DNA of 53,925 bases from the NCBI GenBank assembly GCA_028702135.1, contig JAQVPJ010000014.1, forward strand, positions 1-53,925, read 5' to 3'. Numbering within the stretch: position 1 is the first letter of the stretch; each line of letters begins with the position of its first letter. The notes below the pieces were generated by a model that saw nothing but the letters and a program-made list of their open reading frames with translations, was not told where the DNA came from and ran no database searches. Position numbers and translations under genes: made by a program. Source of the DNA: Eubacteriales bacterium. GTDB lineage: Bacteria > Bacillota > Clostridia > Oscillospirales > CAG-382. Shown here in pieces: positions 42,335 through 51,294 of the stretch.

Positions 42335-43447
42335 TTGGATTCTCTTTTTAGGAAAATCTGCGAGGAGTTCGCCCTCAAGGGTGAATATGTCGGATACGAA
42401 ATAATTAAATCCGGCAATATCAACGATACCTATGTAATCGACTTGAAAAAAGAAGACGGAAGCGAAAAGCAATATATAGTACAGAGAGTAAACACAAGGG
42501 TTTTTAAAAATCCCGACCAAATCGTAAGAAACGCCGAGCTTGTAACCTCGCATATCATGCGAAAGTTAAAGGAACAGCGGGATCCCGAACTTAAGCGCAA
42601 AGTCGTTCATATTTACAGGACGGTACGCGGGGATAGCTTTTATATAGGTGAAAACGACGACAGGTGGCGGGTTATTTCCTATGTTTTCAATTCGTCTAAC
42701 TTCGAGCAGACGACCACCAAGATACTCGCTTCCGCGGGAGAGGCCTTCGGCTCGTTCCAAAGACTTTTGAGCGATTTTCCGGCAGAGCAACTCTATATTA
42801 CGATTCCGGATTTCCACAATACGGAGAAGCGTTTCGCCGACTTGTACGAAGTGGCGGAAAAAGACGCATTCGACAGAAAAAAAGAGGTGCTCGACGAGCT
42901 TGAATTTTTAAGAGGCAGTGAGGAATATGCCTCAAGGTTCAGAAAACTGCACGAACGTAACCTGATGCCCTACCGGGTAACGCATAACGACACCAAATGC
43001 AACAATGTTATGTTTGATAAAGAGACCGGAGCACCGCTTGCTGTAATCGATCTGGATACCGTTATGCCCGGTTTTGTCGGACATGATTTCGGCGATGCTG
43101 TACGGTTCGCGGCAAATACTGCGGACGAGGACGAGGAGGATTTGTCAAAAGTTTCGCTGGACCTTGACAAATACGAGGCTTTTGCGCACGGATTCATTCC
43201 GCAGGTCAGCGATATGATTACCCGTACGGAGCTTGACAATTTGCCTGACAGTGTGATGATTCTGACCCTTGAGCTTGCAGCGCGGTTTCTTACGGATTAC
43301 CTTAACGGCGACGTTTATTTCAAATGCAAAAAACCCAAGCACAACCTTTACAGGGCAAGATGCCAGATAGCGCTTGCCAGGGATGTTGAAAAAAAGCTGC
43401 CCGAGATGAGGGCGAGGCTCGAAAAATTTGTCATTGTGGTTAAATAA
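42335..43447 (+). CDS. Phosphotransferase similar to N-acetylhexosamine 1-kinase, TTG start
   Basis: The 370-residue protein has the APH fold with SGNINDTYVI, VTHNDTKCNNVMFD (catalytic loop, Asp in HNDTKCNN) and AVIDLDTVMPGFVGHDFGD (metal loop). The HNDTKxNN pattern is that of NahK-like kinases that make sugar 1-phosphates from N-acetyl-hexosamines. The TTG at 42335 is chosen because GGAGGT ends 7 bases before it; the ATG at 42287 precedes that site. Substrate is inferred. It is not in a lacto-N-biose cluster, but follows the AAC(3)-family gene. Confidence 0.85.
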   Translation: MDSLFRKICEEFALKGEYVGYEIIKSGNINDTYVIDLKKEDGSEKQYIVQRVNTRVFKNPDQIVRNAELVTSHIMRKLKEQRDPELKRKVVHIYRTVRGDSFYIGENDDRWRVISYVFNSSNFEQTTTKILASAGEAFGSFQRLLSDFPAEQLYITIPDFHNTEKRFADLYEVAEKDAFDRKKEVLDELEFLRGSEEYASRFRKLHERNLMPYRVTHNDTKCNNVMFDKETGAPLAVIDLDTVMPGFVGHDFGDAVRFAANTADEDEEDLSKVSLDLDKYEAFAHGFIPQVSDMITRTELDNLPDSVMILTLELAARFLTDYLNGDVYFKCKKPKHNLYRARCQIALARDVEKKLPEMRARLEKFVIVVK

Positions 43448-43522
43448 CACATTTTCTGCAGAAATATTATTCAACTTTTTACATTTATTATAAAAAAATT
43501 TTTGAAAAAGTTAATAAAACTA

Positions 43523-43550
43523 TTGACATTATTACGAAAATGTGTATAAT
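43523..43550 (+). promoter_or_regulatory. Promoter overlapping the sigma-factor start
   Basis: TTGACA (43523-43528), a 16-bp spacer and TATAAT (43545-43550), a full consensus. The expected transcription start is near 43556, right at the first possible start codons of the gene. Confidence 0.88.
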
Positions 43551-43554
43551 GATG

Positions 43555-44175
43555 ATGTTGAACTTACAGAATTTGGCGGTGCCTTTGTTGTTATCAGAAA
43601 AGAATACCGAAACAGACAATAAAAATACGGAGAAAATCCTTATTGATTCGGCGAAACAGGGGGATGCAAGAGCGTTTGAAGTCCTTGCCGGAAGATATAA
43701 GAGATTGCTTGAATGGTATGTCAGACAACTTAGACTTCCGGTATCTGAGACGGAGGACTTCTTGCAGGAAGGGCTTATCGGCCTTTTAAAAGCAGTAAGA
43801 ACATACGACGGCAAGTCTTCTTCATTCAATACATATGCTTCTGTGTGTATCAGAAGAAATATTATCAGTGCGGTTCGCAAATTCAATAAAAATTACAACA
43901 CGCTTGTTCCGTATGAGGATAATATTGACGATAAGTCACAAACCACCTCATCATCACCGGAAAGCGATTTTATAAACAGAGAAAGCGTAAAAATACTTTA
44001 CGACAAGGTTTCTTCTGTGCTTTCAAAATATGAGCTTATCGTTTTTGATATGTATCTTTCCGATATGTCTTACGGAGACATGTCAAAAAAATTAGACAGG
44101 CAGCCTAAAAGCGTGAGTAATGCGGTTTACAGAATCAGGAAAAAACTGAAGCAAACCATAAAACCGAACCGATAA
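43555..44175 (+). CDS. Sigma-70 family factor, SigH-like; start uncertain
   Basis: The product (about 206 residues from 43555) has sigma region 2 (ETEDFLQEGLIGLLKAVRTYD and SFNTYASVCIRRNIISAVRKF) and a C-terminal region 4 helix-turn-helix (LSDMSYGDMSKKLDRQPKSV). Spacing and region 2 resemble Spo0H/SigH. Since the consensus promoter ends at 43550, the ATGs at 43540-43549 cannot be used. The mRNA may be nearly leaderless from the ATG at 43555, or start at a TTG near 43585. No anti-sigma gene adjoins. A small zinc-ribbon gene follows. Confidence 0.85.
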   Translation: MLNLQNLAVPLLLSEKNTETDNKNTEKILIDSAKQGDARAFEVLAGRYKRLLEWYVRQLRLPVSETEDFLQEGLIGLLKAVRTYDGKSSSFNTYASVCIRRNIISAVRKFNKNYNTLVPYEDNIDDKSQTTSSSPESDFINRESVKILYDKVSSVLSKYELIVFDMYLSDMSYGDMSKKLDRQPKSVSNAVYRIRKKLKQTIKPNR

Positions 44176-44291
44176 TATACCTTTGTAGCTTAAAAAAGCA
44201 TTGCAGATAACAGATCGTTATGGCAAAAACGGCGGTGTGATTCCGCCCGAGGGTAAAATAAACAGTTATATCAAACTAAGGAGAAGAGCAA

Positions 44292-44567
44292 ATGTACGAA
44301 GACAAGACTTTAACCTGTAAGGACTGCGGAAGCGAATTCGTTTTCACCGCAGGAGAGCAGGAGTTCTACGCATCACGCGGTTTTCAGAACGAGCCCCAGA
44401 GATGCAAGGCTTGCAGAGACATCAGAAAGAACGCTGCAAGAGCACCTAAGGAGTTATTTGTGACCACTTGTGCGCAGTGTGGAAAAGAAGCAAAGGTTCC
44501 TTTCCAGCCGTCAGACGACAGGCCGGTATATTGCAGCGACTGCTATGCTGCCAGCAAAAATCAGTAA
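44292..44567 (+). CDS. Small two-zinc-ribbon protein
   Basis: The 91-residue protein has two Cys4 sites: C-x2-C in LTCKDCGSEF with C-x2-C in RCKACRD, and TCAQCGKEAKVPF with CSDC. The first half matches the probable zinc-ribbon (zf-trcl) family, the second a short CxxC treble-clef type. Its role is unknown; similar proteins are common and often highly expressed in Clostridia. AAGGAGA ends 8 bases upstream and a strong terminator follows. Confidence 0.85.
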   Translation: MYEDKTLTCKDCGSEFVFTAGEQEFYASRGFQNEPQRCKACRDIRKNAARAPKELFVTTCAQCGKEAKVPFQPSDDRPVYCSDCYAASKNQ

Positions 44568-44625
44568 TCTAAAGCTGTAGTTTAATAATATATTAACATA
44601 AGCGGATTATTGCGGGAACGCATTT

Positions 44626-44650
44626 AGCCACGGCTTTGCCGTGGCTTTTT
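44626..44650 (+). terminator. Terminator of the zinc-ribbon gene
   Basis: AGCCACGGC-TTT-GCCGTGGCT, a 9-bp perfect stem, is followed by TTTTTG. Confidence 0.95.
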
Positions 44651-45071
44651 GTTGTTTGCCGTCATATGTTTAGACAAAAAAATATGTCATTTTATAAGGA
44701 ATCGCTTTGATGTGGTTTCTTTTTTTTATAAAAAATCCTGCCGAATCATAGCGGATGATAGCTTTTTAAATCGTTTTTTTATGCTGATTTTTAAGCGAAA
44801 GGCGAAAGTTGTATTTTTCCGCCGTTCCGAAAGTCGCTTTATGGTTTATGATATATAACTTTGCTTATAAAAAACATATGTTCGAAAATTGTACTATTTA
44901 GACAATAAATGTCATAAAAACGAACATCAGTTTGTTTACATAATGAGCCGCATATAAGATTAAATATAGTCTAAAATTAAGAAAAAACACAACAAATTGT
45001 ATGTTTTTAACATGATTTACATAATATTATACAACCGACTAAAAAAAATATAAAAAATATTAAAAAACCTA
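44651..45071. other. AT-rich intergenic region ahead of the dcw cluster
   Basis: About 420 bp with no gene I can support; a 69-codon open frame at 44649-44858 has no family match or ribosome site. Stretches of A and T increase toward the mraZ promoter and could help promoter activity. Confidence 0.6.
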
Positions 45072-45100
45072 TTGCAAAAATCAAACTTTCATATTATAAT
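45072..45100 (+). promoter_or_regulatory. Promoter of mraZ (dcw cluster)
   Basis: TTGCAA (45072-45077), a 17-bp spacer and TATAAT (45095-45100), 142 bp before mraZ. Confidence 0.82.
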
Positions 45101-45112
45101 AAAAACATCAGG

Positions 45113-45136
45113 TGGGAAAAAGTGGAGCAAGAGGGA
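45113..45136 (+). promoter_or_regulatory. Candidate MraZ operator repeats
   Basis: TGGGA (45113-45117), TGGAG (45123-45127) and AGGGA (45132-45136) lie about 10 bp apart, just after the predicted transcription start. In E. coli MraZ binds TGGGN repeats with 5-bp spacers at the same position of this operon. The third copy is off by one base and the second is imperfect. Confidence 0.5.
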
Positions 45137-45242
45137 ACATATTCCCATAAAATACCATTAAAAATCCATTTTCAACCATTTCTGATAAACGAGAACAATT
45201 TTCTCATAAAACATAATTCAAAACTGAAAGGACGGGATAAGC

Positions 45243-45662
45243 ATGTTCTACGGTGAATACAGACACAGCATAGATGCCAAGGGCAGACTGTTTATTCCCG
45301 TAAAGCTGCGTGAGGAGCTCGGAGAAAAGTTTATGCTCTCCCGCGGGCTGGACAAGTGTGTCGCCATATATCCGATGGAGGCATGGAACGATTTCACCGA
45401 GCGCCTTGAGAAGCTGCCTGTCGCCAAGGAGAGAAGGGTAAGACGTTATTTTTATTCCGGTGCGTATGAATGTTCTCTTGATTCCCAGGGTAGAATCGTC
45501 CTTTCGCAGATGTATAGAGATTTCGCTTCGCTCGACAAGGATGTCATAATTGCAGGAAACCGCAGTCACCTTGAGATTTGGGACGCAAAAGCATGGGATA
45601 CCGAGCAGCAGTTCGTAAATAACGAAGAAATTATCAAAGAGCTTGAAGAGTTGGATTTTTAA
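45243..45662 (+). CDS. mraZ: Transcriptional regulator MraZ
   Basis: The 139-residue protein has two SpoVT-AbrB-type swapped domains, each with the D-x3-R/K motif (IDAKGRLFIPVKLREEL near 10-24; LDSQGRIVLSQMYRDFA near 80-96). It represses the dcw operon in several bacteria. AAAGGA ends 11 bases upstream. Its TAA abuts the rsmH ATG. The repeats at 45113-45136 are its likely target. Confidence 0.97.
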   Translation: MFYGEYRHSIDAKGRLFIPVKLREELGEKFMLSRGLDKCVAIYPMEAWNDFTERLEKLPVAKERRVRRYFYSGAYECSLDSQGRIVLSQMYRDFASLDKDVIIAGNRSHLEIWDAKAWDTEQQFVNNEEIIKELEELDF

Positions 45663-46589
45663 ATGGAGTATATACATTATCCCGTTATGCTTGAGGAGGC
45701 CGTTGAAGGACTTGCCATAAAGAAAGACGGAATCTACTGCGACTGCACGTTAGGCGGAGCAGGTCACACGAGACAGATTTTAAAAAGATTGTCCGCCAGA
45801 GGAAGGCTTGTTTCCATAGACCGTGACTTTGAAGCAATAGAGAACGCGAAAAGCATAGATGATGACAGGCTTACTCTTATAAAGGAAAACTTTGTGAATA
45901 TCGATACTATCCTTTCCGACTGCGGGATTGACGGTGTCGACGGAATATTTATGGATCTCGGAGTGTCATCTTACCAGCTCGACAATGCAAACAGAGGCTT
46001 TTCATACCGTTATGACGCACCTTTGGATATGAGGATGGACGGAAGCGCACCGCTTACAGCTTACGAGGTTGTCAACGGTTACGACATAAACGAGCTTATG
46101 AGAATTCTTTTTGAATACGGTGAGGAGCGGTATGCAAGAAGAATCAGCGAAAGCATTATAAGAAGAAGAGAAAAAGAGCCTATTAAAACAACGCTTCAGC
46201 TTGTGGATATAATCGCCTCCGCCGTACCTGCAAAGAGCAGGAACGCGGGAGGAAGTCCCGCAAAACGCACTTTTCAGGCTATTAGGATTGAGGTAAACGG
46301 AGAGCTTGACGCTATCGGACAAACTATTGAAAAAGGGGTTTCGCTTCTAAATACGGGTGGCAGGATAGTTGTCATCAGCTTTCATTCTTTGGAGGACAGG
46401 ATAGTAAAAACGGTCTTCAACCGCCTCGTCTCTCCCTGCACTTGTCCAAGGGATTTCCCCGTATGCGTGTGCAATAAGAAACCGTCGCTCAGACTGATTA
46501 CAAGAAAAGCGATGGTACCGGCCGAAAAGGAATTAGCAGAGAACAGCCGCTCGCACAGTGCAAAGCTCAGAGTGGCGGAAAAGATATAG
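45663..46589 (+). CDS. rsmH: 16S rRNA (cytosine-1402-N4)-methyltransferase RsmH
   Basis: The 308-residue enzyme has CTLGGAGHTRQIL (SAM loop, near 22-34), FMDLGVSSYQLDN and GGRIVVISFHSLEDRIVK, all typical of RsmH/MraW. It methylates C1402 in the 30S P site. It starts at the base after the mraZ stop, so the two are coupled. Confidence 0.97.
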   Translation: MEYIHYPVMLEEAVEGLAIKKDGIYCDCTLGGAGHTRQILKRLSARGRLVSIDRDFEAIENAKSIDDDRLTLIKENFVNIDTILSDCGIDGVDGIFMDLGVSSYQLDNANRGFSYRYDAPLDMRMDGSAPLTAYEVVNGYDINELMRILFEYGEERYARRISESIIRRREKEPIKTTLQLVDIIASAVPAKSRNAGGSPAKRTFQAIRIEVNGELDAIGQTIEKGVSLLNTGGRIVVISFHSLEDRIVKTVFNRLVSPCTCPRDFPVCVCNKKPSLRLITRKAMVPAEKELAENSRSHSAKLRVAEKI

Positions 46590-46652
46590 ATAAATGAAGA
46601 GCTTATAATATGTTTAAAGCACTATTTTATACTGTAAATGAGAGGATTTGCA

Positions 46653-47291
46653 ATGGAAAATCGTGGGAAAAATAACAGAAAAGCAATCACTTCACGCAGC
46701 GGCGGTAAAACCGTTCCTGCAAGGAAAAGCAATAATGTGGTTTCCCAGAGCATAGGAATGAAGAATGTTATTCCGACAGCCAGTAAAGGAAAGCCGGTTA
46801 GACCTGCCGCAAAGAGAAAAGACAATTCCGTTGTCGGTTTGAAGCGTAACGGAAGGTCACAGCTCCGCGCTGTCAGGAATCCAAATATAATAACTGTAAG
46901 GAAAAAAGAAAAAACTCCTTTCCCGATAGCCATTGTGTTTTCATCAATAATACTTACGGCGCTATTACTGTTTTTGATGATGAATTATGCCGAGATAAAT
47001 AAGTATAACAGCGAGAACGCGGAACTTACGACAAAAATTACCGATATGAAGGGTGAGCTCAACAAGCTGAGCGTAAAGCTCGACAAAAAGATCGATCTTA
47101 CTGAAATCGAAAGGAAAGCCACCCAGGATTTCGGTATGGTAAAAATCGAATCCCTGGAGCATCATCGTGTTACATTGCCCTCCGTTGACAGAAGCGAGAT
47201 TATCAGGCATGACGACGGCAGCGAGGGAGGATTCGGCTTCCTGCTGAACGGGGTAGGGGAAGTATTGAAAGATTTTCTCGAAAACGAATAA
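46653..47291 (+). CDS. ftsL: FtsL-like division protein with long basic N-terminus
   Basis: The 212-residue product has one membrane helix (91-110, AIVFSSIILTALLLFLMM core) followed by a short coiled coil (NKYNSENAELTTKITDMKGE) and ERKATQDFGM, which is the FtsL/septum-formation-initiator pattern. It would bridge the PBP and FtsW at the septum. The cytoplasmic start is 90 residues long and rich in Lys, Arg, Asn and Ser, while typical FtsL has about 20-50. The ATG at 46653 has GAGAGGA 6 bases upstream. It lies between rsmH and the PBP gene, the usual place. Confidence 0.88.
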   Translation: MENRGKNNRKAITSRSGGKTVPARKSNNVVSQSIGMKNVIPTASKGKPVRPAAKRKDNSVVGLKRNGRSQLRAVRNPNIITVRKKEKTPFPIAIVFSSIILTALLLFLMMNYAEINKYNSENAELTTKITDMKGELNKLSVKLDKKIDLTEIERKATQDFGMVKIESLEHHRVTLPSVDRSEIIRHDDGSEGGFGFLLNGVGEVLKDFLENE

Positions 47292-47626
47292 CGGATTATG
47301 TTAATGATTACAAAAAAGATATAAAATAACAGTTTGATTTTTGCATTGGTATCATATATAATATGTTTGTACCTGAAAAAAGGGTACGGGTTGTTGTATT
47401 AAAAATCAGTTTCCCGGTATTTTTTATTATTTACCGAAATATATTTTATCGGGAGGTATCTGTATCCGTTTTTCCCGGCTCTATATGCCTCCGAGTATAT
47501 TAAAAACATAAACCGATAGTTTTAAACGCAAAGAAGGTTTATTTGTTAATAATAATCTCTGAGGCAATATTAATATTTGTTTTATTTATGAAATGGAAAC
47601 CGCATACGATAAGAAGGAGACGGGCG
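47292..47626 (+). promoter_or_regulatory. Long leader with internal promoter before the PBP gene
   Basis: TTGATT (47334-47339), a 17-bp spacer and TATAAT (47357-47362) give a separate promoter and a leader of about 260 nt. Inside it GTACC pairs with GGTAC (around 47370-47389). CGGGAGGTAT (about 47450-47459) can pair with ATATGCCTCCG (about 47483-47494). The GGAGG in this stem has no start codon after it. An unusually long leader within the dcw cluster suggests RNA-level control. Confidence 0.6.
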
Positions 47627-49855
47627 ATGAAGTCATCGGAAAAAGTTAAAAAAACAGGCAGATCGATAGTGGTAAGGGCAAAGGTTACCGCTATCATTAT
47701 TACGCTGCTGCTTGTGATGCTTGTTACCCGCCTTGCAAACCTTCAGCTAATCGATGCGAAGGACTACAAAAACACGGCGCTCGACCAGTATACTCACGAG
47801 GTAAAGATAGAAGCGAAACGCGGCACTATTTACGACCGCAATTTAAAACAGCTCGCCGTCAGCGCAACGGTCTATGATGTGTTTGTGTCACCCAACGATG
47901 TATTGAGCATTGAGCAGATGAGTATTATCGCATACGGTCTTTCGGAAATACTTGGCGTGGAGAGATCGGTTATAACCGAAAAGCTGCAAAAAACCTCGAG
48001 CAAATATCAGATTATAAAAAAAGCTATAAGTGATGCGGAGGAGCACCTTGTACGCACCTTTATTACCGAAAAGGAGCTTACCGGCATTGTCAATCTTGAG
48101 GAAACGACAAAGCGTTACTACCAGTACGGCTCGTTGGCAAGTCATATTCTCGGATTTACGGGAGCAGACAATACGGGTCTTGCCGGTATAGAATATACAT
48201 ATGACGAATATCTGAGCGGAACCGACGGCAGGGTTGTAAAAGCAAAGGACGCAGCGGGGGATAATCTTCCCTTTAAATACGAGAGTTATATTGAAGCCGA
48301 GGATGGTTTAAACATAGTCAGCACCATAGATTATACCGTTCAGTCCATCCTTGAAAAATATATAAAGCAGGCATATGAGGACCGAAAACCAAACGGAACG
48401 GTTCAGGGCATAGTTATGGATGTGACAAACGGTGAGATTTTAGCTTCGGCAATATATCCCAACTATGATCCCAATAACTATAATGTCCTGTCAGAAGTAT
48501 ATCAGGCAAAGCTGCTTGAATATGCTACAATTACCGAGGGAGTTACCGAGGAGCAGATTGCAGCAAAAGAGAGCGAGCTTTTGATGGTCATGCGTGATAA
48601 TTCCGTCGCTACAAAGACTTATGAGCCGGGTTCGACTTTTAAGGTCATAACAAGTGCGATGGCGCTTGAAGAGGGCATATGCGATATCAATGATACGTTT
48701 ACCTGCACCGGTTCAATAAGGATTCCGGGGTATTCAAGACCCATAAAATGTACGAGGACTCACGGTACGCAGACCTTTCCGCAAGCACTAAAAAATTCGT
48801 GCAACCCCGCTTTCGTTATGATAGGTACAAGGGTAGGAGATACTATCTTTAAAAAATATTTCGATATTTTCGGATATACAGAGCTCAGCGGCTCTGATTT
48901 CGCCGGAGAGGCGGGTTCGATTTATTATGGTTCCACGGGAGAGAAGTTCAGCAACGTTTCGCTTGCGGTGTATTCCTTCGGTCAGACCTTCAAAATAACA
49001 CCGATCCAGCACCTTCGCGCTGTTTCTACAATAGCTAACGGCGGTGATTTAGTCACGCCTCACCTTGTAAAAGCATTGGTTGACAATGACGGAAATACTG
49101 TTCGCACCTTTGAGTATGAAACTGAAAGACAGGTCATTTCGGAAGCAACCTGTGATATTATCAGGGATGCTCTTATAAATTCAACAAAAAACGCCAATGT
49201 CAGCGGTTATAATGTCATATCAAAAACCGGTACATCGCAGAAGCAGGATACCGATGCCGATAACGATTATATCAGTTCCTGCATTACTTTTGCGCCATAT
49301 GAGGACCCACAGATTGCGATAATGATTTTAGTCGACGACCCCACAACAAACAACCAGATTTACGGAAGTCTTGTCGCAGCTCCCGTCATATCGAGCGTAC
49401 TTACCGAAGTGCTCCCATATCTCGGAATAGAGCCGACCTCGTCGAATAAGGTAACTTTCACCATAAGCGATTACATAAATATGGATACCGCACAGGTAAA
49501 GAGCGAGATAGAGAGCAAAAATTTAAAGTGTGTTGTAAAGGGCAGCGGAGCGACGGTTACGGGGCAACTACCGGCACCGGGCACGATAATACCCGAGGGT
49601 GGGGTAATAATACTTTATACCGATGATGAGAAGCCTGAAAACACCGTCAGAGTACCTGATGTCGTCGGTTCATCTCCATCGGCGGCAAACAAATCGATAA
49701 CAAACAATAATCTGAATATCGCGATGACTGGTATTTTCAACGATAATTATGCGGACTGCAAGGCGATATCCCAGTCGCCTGCCGCTGGCGAATATGTCGC
49801 CCCCGGAACTGTAATTACAGTAAACTTCCTTTACGGTGACGGAGGAATCGATTAG
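47627..49855 (+). CDS. Class B penicillin-binding protein with PASTA domains (FtsI/SpoVD type)
   Basis: The 742-residue transpeptidase has a short basic cytoplasmic tail, a membrane helix (about 21-42), the dimerisation domain (EAKRGTIYDRNLKQLAVS) and the transpeptidase domain. Active-site motifs are S336-T-F-K339 (PGSTFKVI), S391-C-N (KNSCNPAF) and K533-T-G. Two C-terminal PASTA domains (about 615-742; VRVPDVVGSSPSAANKSI) are present. It cross-links septal peptidoglycan. PASTA tails fit SpoVD or Gram-positive PBP2x; vegetative or sporulation role cannot be told apart. The ATG at 47627 has GGAG 8 bases upstream; a longer frame from 47543 lacks a site. Own promoter upstream. Confidence 0.94.
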   Translation: MKSSEKVKKTGRSIVVRAKVTAIIITLLLVMLVTRLANLQLIDAKDYKNTALDQYTHEVKIEAKRGTIYDRNLKQLAVSATVYDVFVSPNDVLSIEQMSIIAYGLSEILGVERSVITEKLQKTSSKYQIIKKAISDAEEHLVRTFITEKELTGIVNLEETTKRYYQYGSLASHILGFTGADNTGLAGIEYTYDEYLSGTDGRVVKAKDAAGDNLPFKYESYIEAEDGLNIVSTIDYTVQSILEKYIKQAYEDRKPNGTVQGIVMDVTNGEILASAIYPNYDPNNYNVLSEVYQAKLLEYATITEGVTEEQIAAKESELLMVMRDNSVATKTYEPGSTFKVITSAMALEEGICDINDTFTCTGSIRIPGYSRPIKCTRTHGTQTFPQALKNSCNPAFVMIGTRVGDTIFKKYFDIFGYTELSGSDFAGEAGSIYYGSTGEKFSNVSLAVYSFGQTFKITPIQHLRAVSTIANGGDLVTPHLVKALVDNDGNTVRTFEYETERQVISEATCDIIRDALINSTKNANVSGYNVISKTGTSQKQDTDADNDYISSCITFAPYEDPQIAIMILVDDPTTNNQIYGSLVAAPVISSVLTEVLPYLGIEPTSSNKVTFTISDYINMDTAQVKSEIESKNLKCVVKGSGATVTGQLPAPGTIIPEGGVIILYTDDEKPENTVRVPDVVGSSPSAANKSITNNNLNIAMTGIFNDNYADCKAISQSPAAGEYVAPGTVITVNFLYGDGGID

Positions 49856-49895
49856 TCAATATAAAAAAGGCAGACACGAAAAGAGGGATGTTCGC

Positions 49896-51248
49896 TTGAA
49901 ACTGACAATACAAGATATTTCTGATGCGGTTGGCGGAAGGATAAGCGGAAGAACAAACAAAAACAGCATAGTAAACAGTGTTTTCTTAGACAGCCGTGAG
50001 GCGGATATAAATAAGAACGGACTCTTTGTCGTTATAAGGGGCGAGCATGTTGACGCGCATTGCTTTGTGAAGTATGTGACGGCAAAGGGTTGTTATGCCC
50101 TTATAGAGGATGAGGATTATTTCACCGATAACTGTATCCTTGTCGATAGCACAAGGCAGGCCCTGCAAAAGCTTGCCGAATGGTACAGGGGTACAAGGTT
50201 GAAAAAAACAAAAATAATCGCCGTTACCGGCAGCGTGGGTAAAACCACAACAAAAGATATGGTAGCTCTTTCGGTGGGCGTCGAGTTGAAAACGAGCAAA
50301 ACACGAGGTAATTACAACGGTCAGCTCGGACTACCCGTAACCATTCTCGAAACAGATCCCGAAACCGAAGTGGCAGTTTTAGAAATGGGTATGAGCGAGC
50401 CGGGTGAGATGGAAAGAATCAGCCGTGTAACACGGGCGGATATCGCCATCGTAACAAATATAGGTTTTTCACATATAGAGTCTCTCGGTTCAAGGGAGAA
50501 TATCGGGGCGGAAAAGCTGAAAGTTGCGGATTATATGCCCAAAGACGGTGTTCTTATTCTTAACGGCGATGAGCCGATTTTAAGAAATGACGGTCACCCT
50601 CAAAGAAAGGTCTACTGCTCTGTAAGTGACAGCTCCTGCGACTGTTACGCTTCGGATATACTCGAGCGGGATGAACAGACGCATTTCAATGCACACATTT
50701 TCGGAAATATCGTTCCGATCACTCTTAAAACACTTGGGATTCACAACGTATCGAATTCACTTTTCGCTCTTGCTTCCGCTTATCTGCTCGGAGTCGGCAT
50801 GGAAAAAACCGCAGTCGCACTTTCCTGTTTTGAGACAAGCGGATTAAGACAACGCATATATAAAAAGAATAATTACACCGTCATTGCAGACTGTTATAAT
50901 GCCTCTCCGGAATCTATGCAGGCTGCCCTTTCCGTTCTTGCGGAGCAAAAGGGAAGGAAAATCGCAGTTCTCGGGGATATGCTTGAGCTCGGTTCGTTTG
51001 CACCGCATTTGCATGAAAAAGTAGGGCAATACGTTCTCGAGAGCAAAACCGACATTCTGCTGACCGTCGGTTCGCTCGCAAAAAGCATCGCTATTCCCTG
51101 TGACGGCAAAATAGAGGTATATTCCTTTGAGGACGGCGAATATGATAAAGCAGCGGGTAAACTCAGGGATATCCTTAAAGACGGCGACACCATTTTATAT
51201 AAAGCGAGCAATCGTATGAAGCTCCAAAAAATCATTGAGCTTGTATAA
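49896..51248 (+). CDS. murF: UDP-MurNAc-tripeptide D-Ala-D-Ala ligase MurF, TTG start
   Basis: The 450-residue ligase adds D-Ala-D-Ala to the nucleotide tripeptide. It has the N-terminal uridine-binding domain (MKLTIQDISDAVGG), the ATP loop VTGSVGKTTTKDM (near 107-119), ILETDPETEVAVLEMGMS and the C-terminal VIADCYNASPESM. The TTG at 49896 is chosen because AGAGGG lies 8 bases upstream and the family begins here; the earlier GTG at 49836 is inside the PBP end. No murE precedes it. It is co-directional with mraY, 46 bp on. Confidence 0.95.
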   Translation: MKLTIQDISDAVGGRISGRTNKNSIVNSVFLDSREADINKNGLFVVIRGEHVDAHCFVKYVTAKGCYALIEDEDYFTDNCILVDSTRQALQKLAEWYRGTRLKKTKIIAVTGSVGKTTTKDMVALSVGVELKTSKTRGNYNGQLGLPVTILETDPETEVAVLEMGMSEPGEMERISRVTRADIAIVTNIGFSHIESLGSRENIGAEKLKVADYMPKDGVLILNGDEPILRNDGHPQRKVYCSVSDSSCDCYASDILERDEQTHFNAHIFGNIVPITLKTLGIHNVSNSLFALASAYLLGVGMEKTAVALSCFETSGLRQRIYKKNNYTVIADCYNASPESMQAALSVLAEQKGRKIAVLGDMLELGSFAPHLHEKVGQYVLESKTDILLTVGSLAKSIAIPCDGKIEVYSFEDGEYDKAAGKLRDILKDGDTILYKASNRMKLQKIIELV

Positions 51249-51294
51249 TAAAAAAACCAATCGTACATAAAAAAAGCCTGAAGGGAATAACAGT

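Noticed and set aside
44649-44858. 69-codon open frame after the zinc-ribbon gene
   Set aside because: It starts at the terminator T run, has no ribosome site and a composition like random AT-rich DNA.
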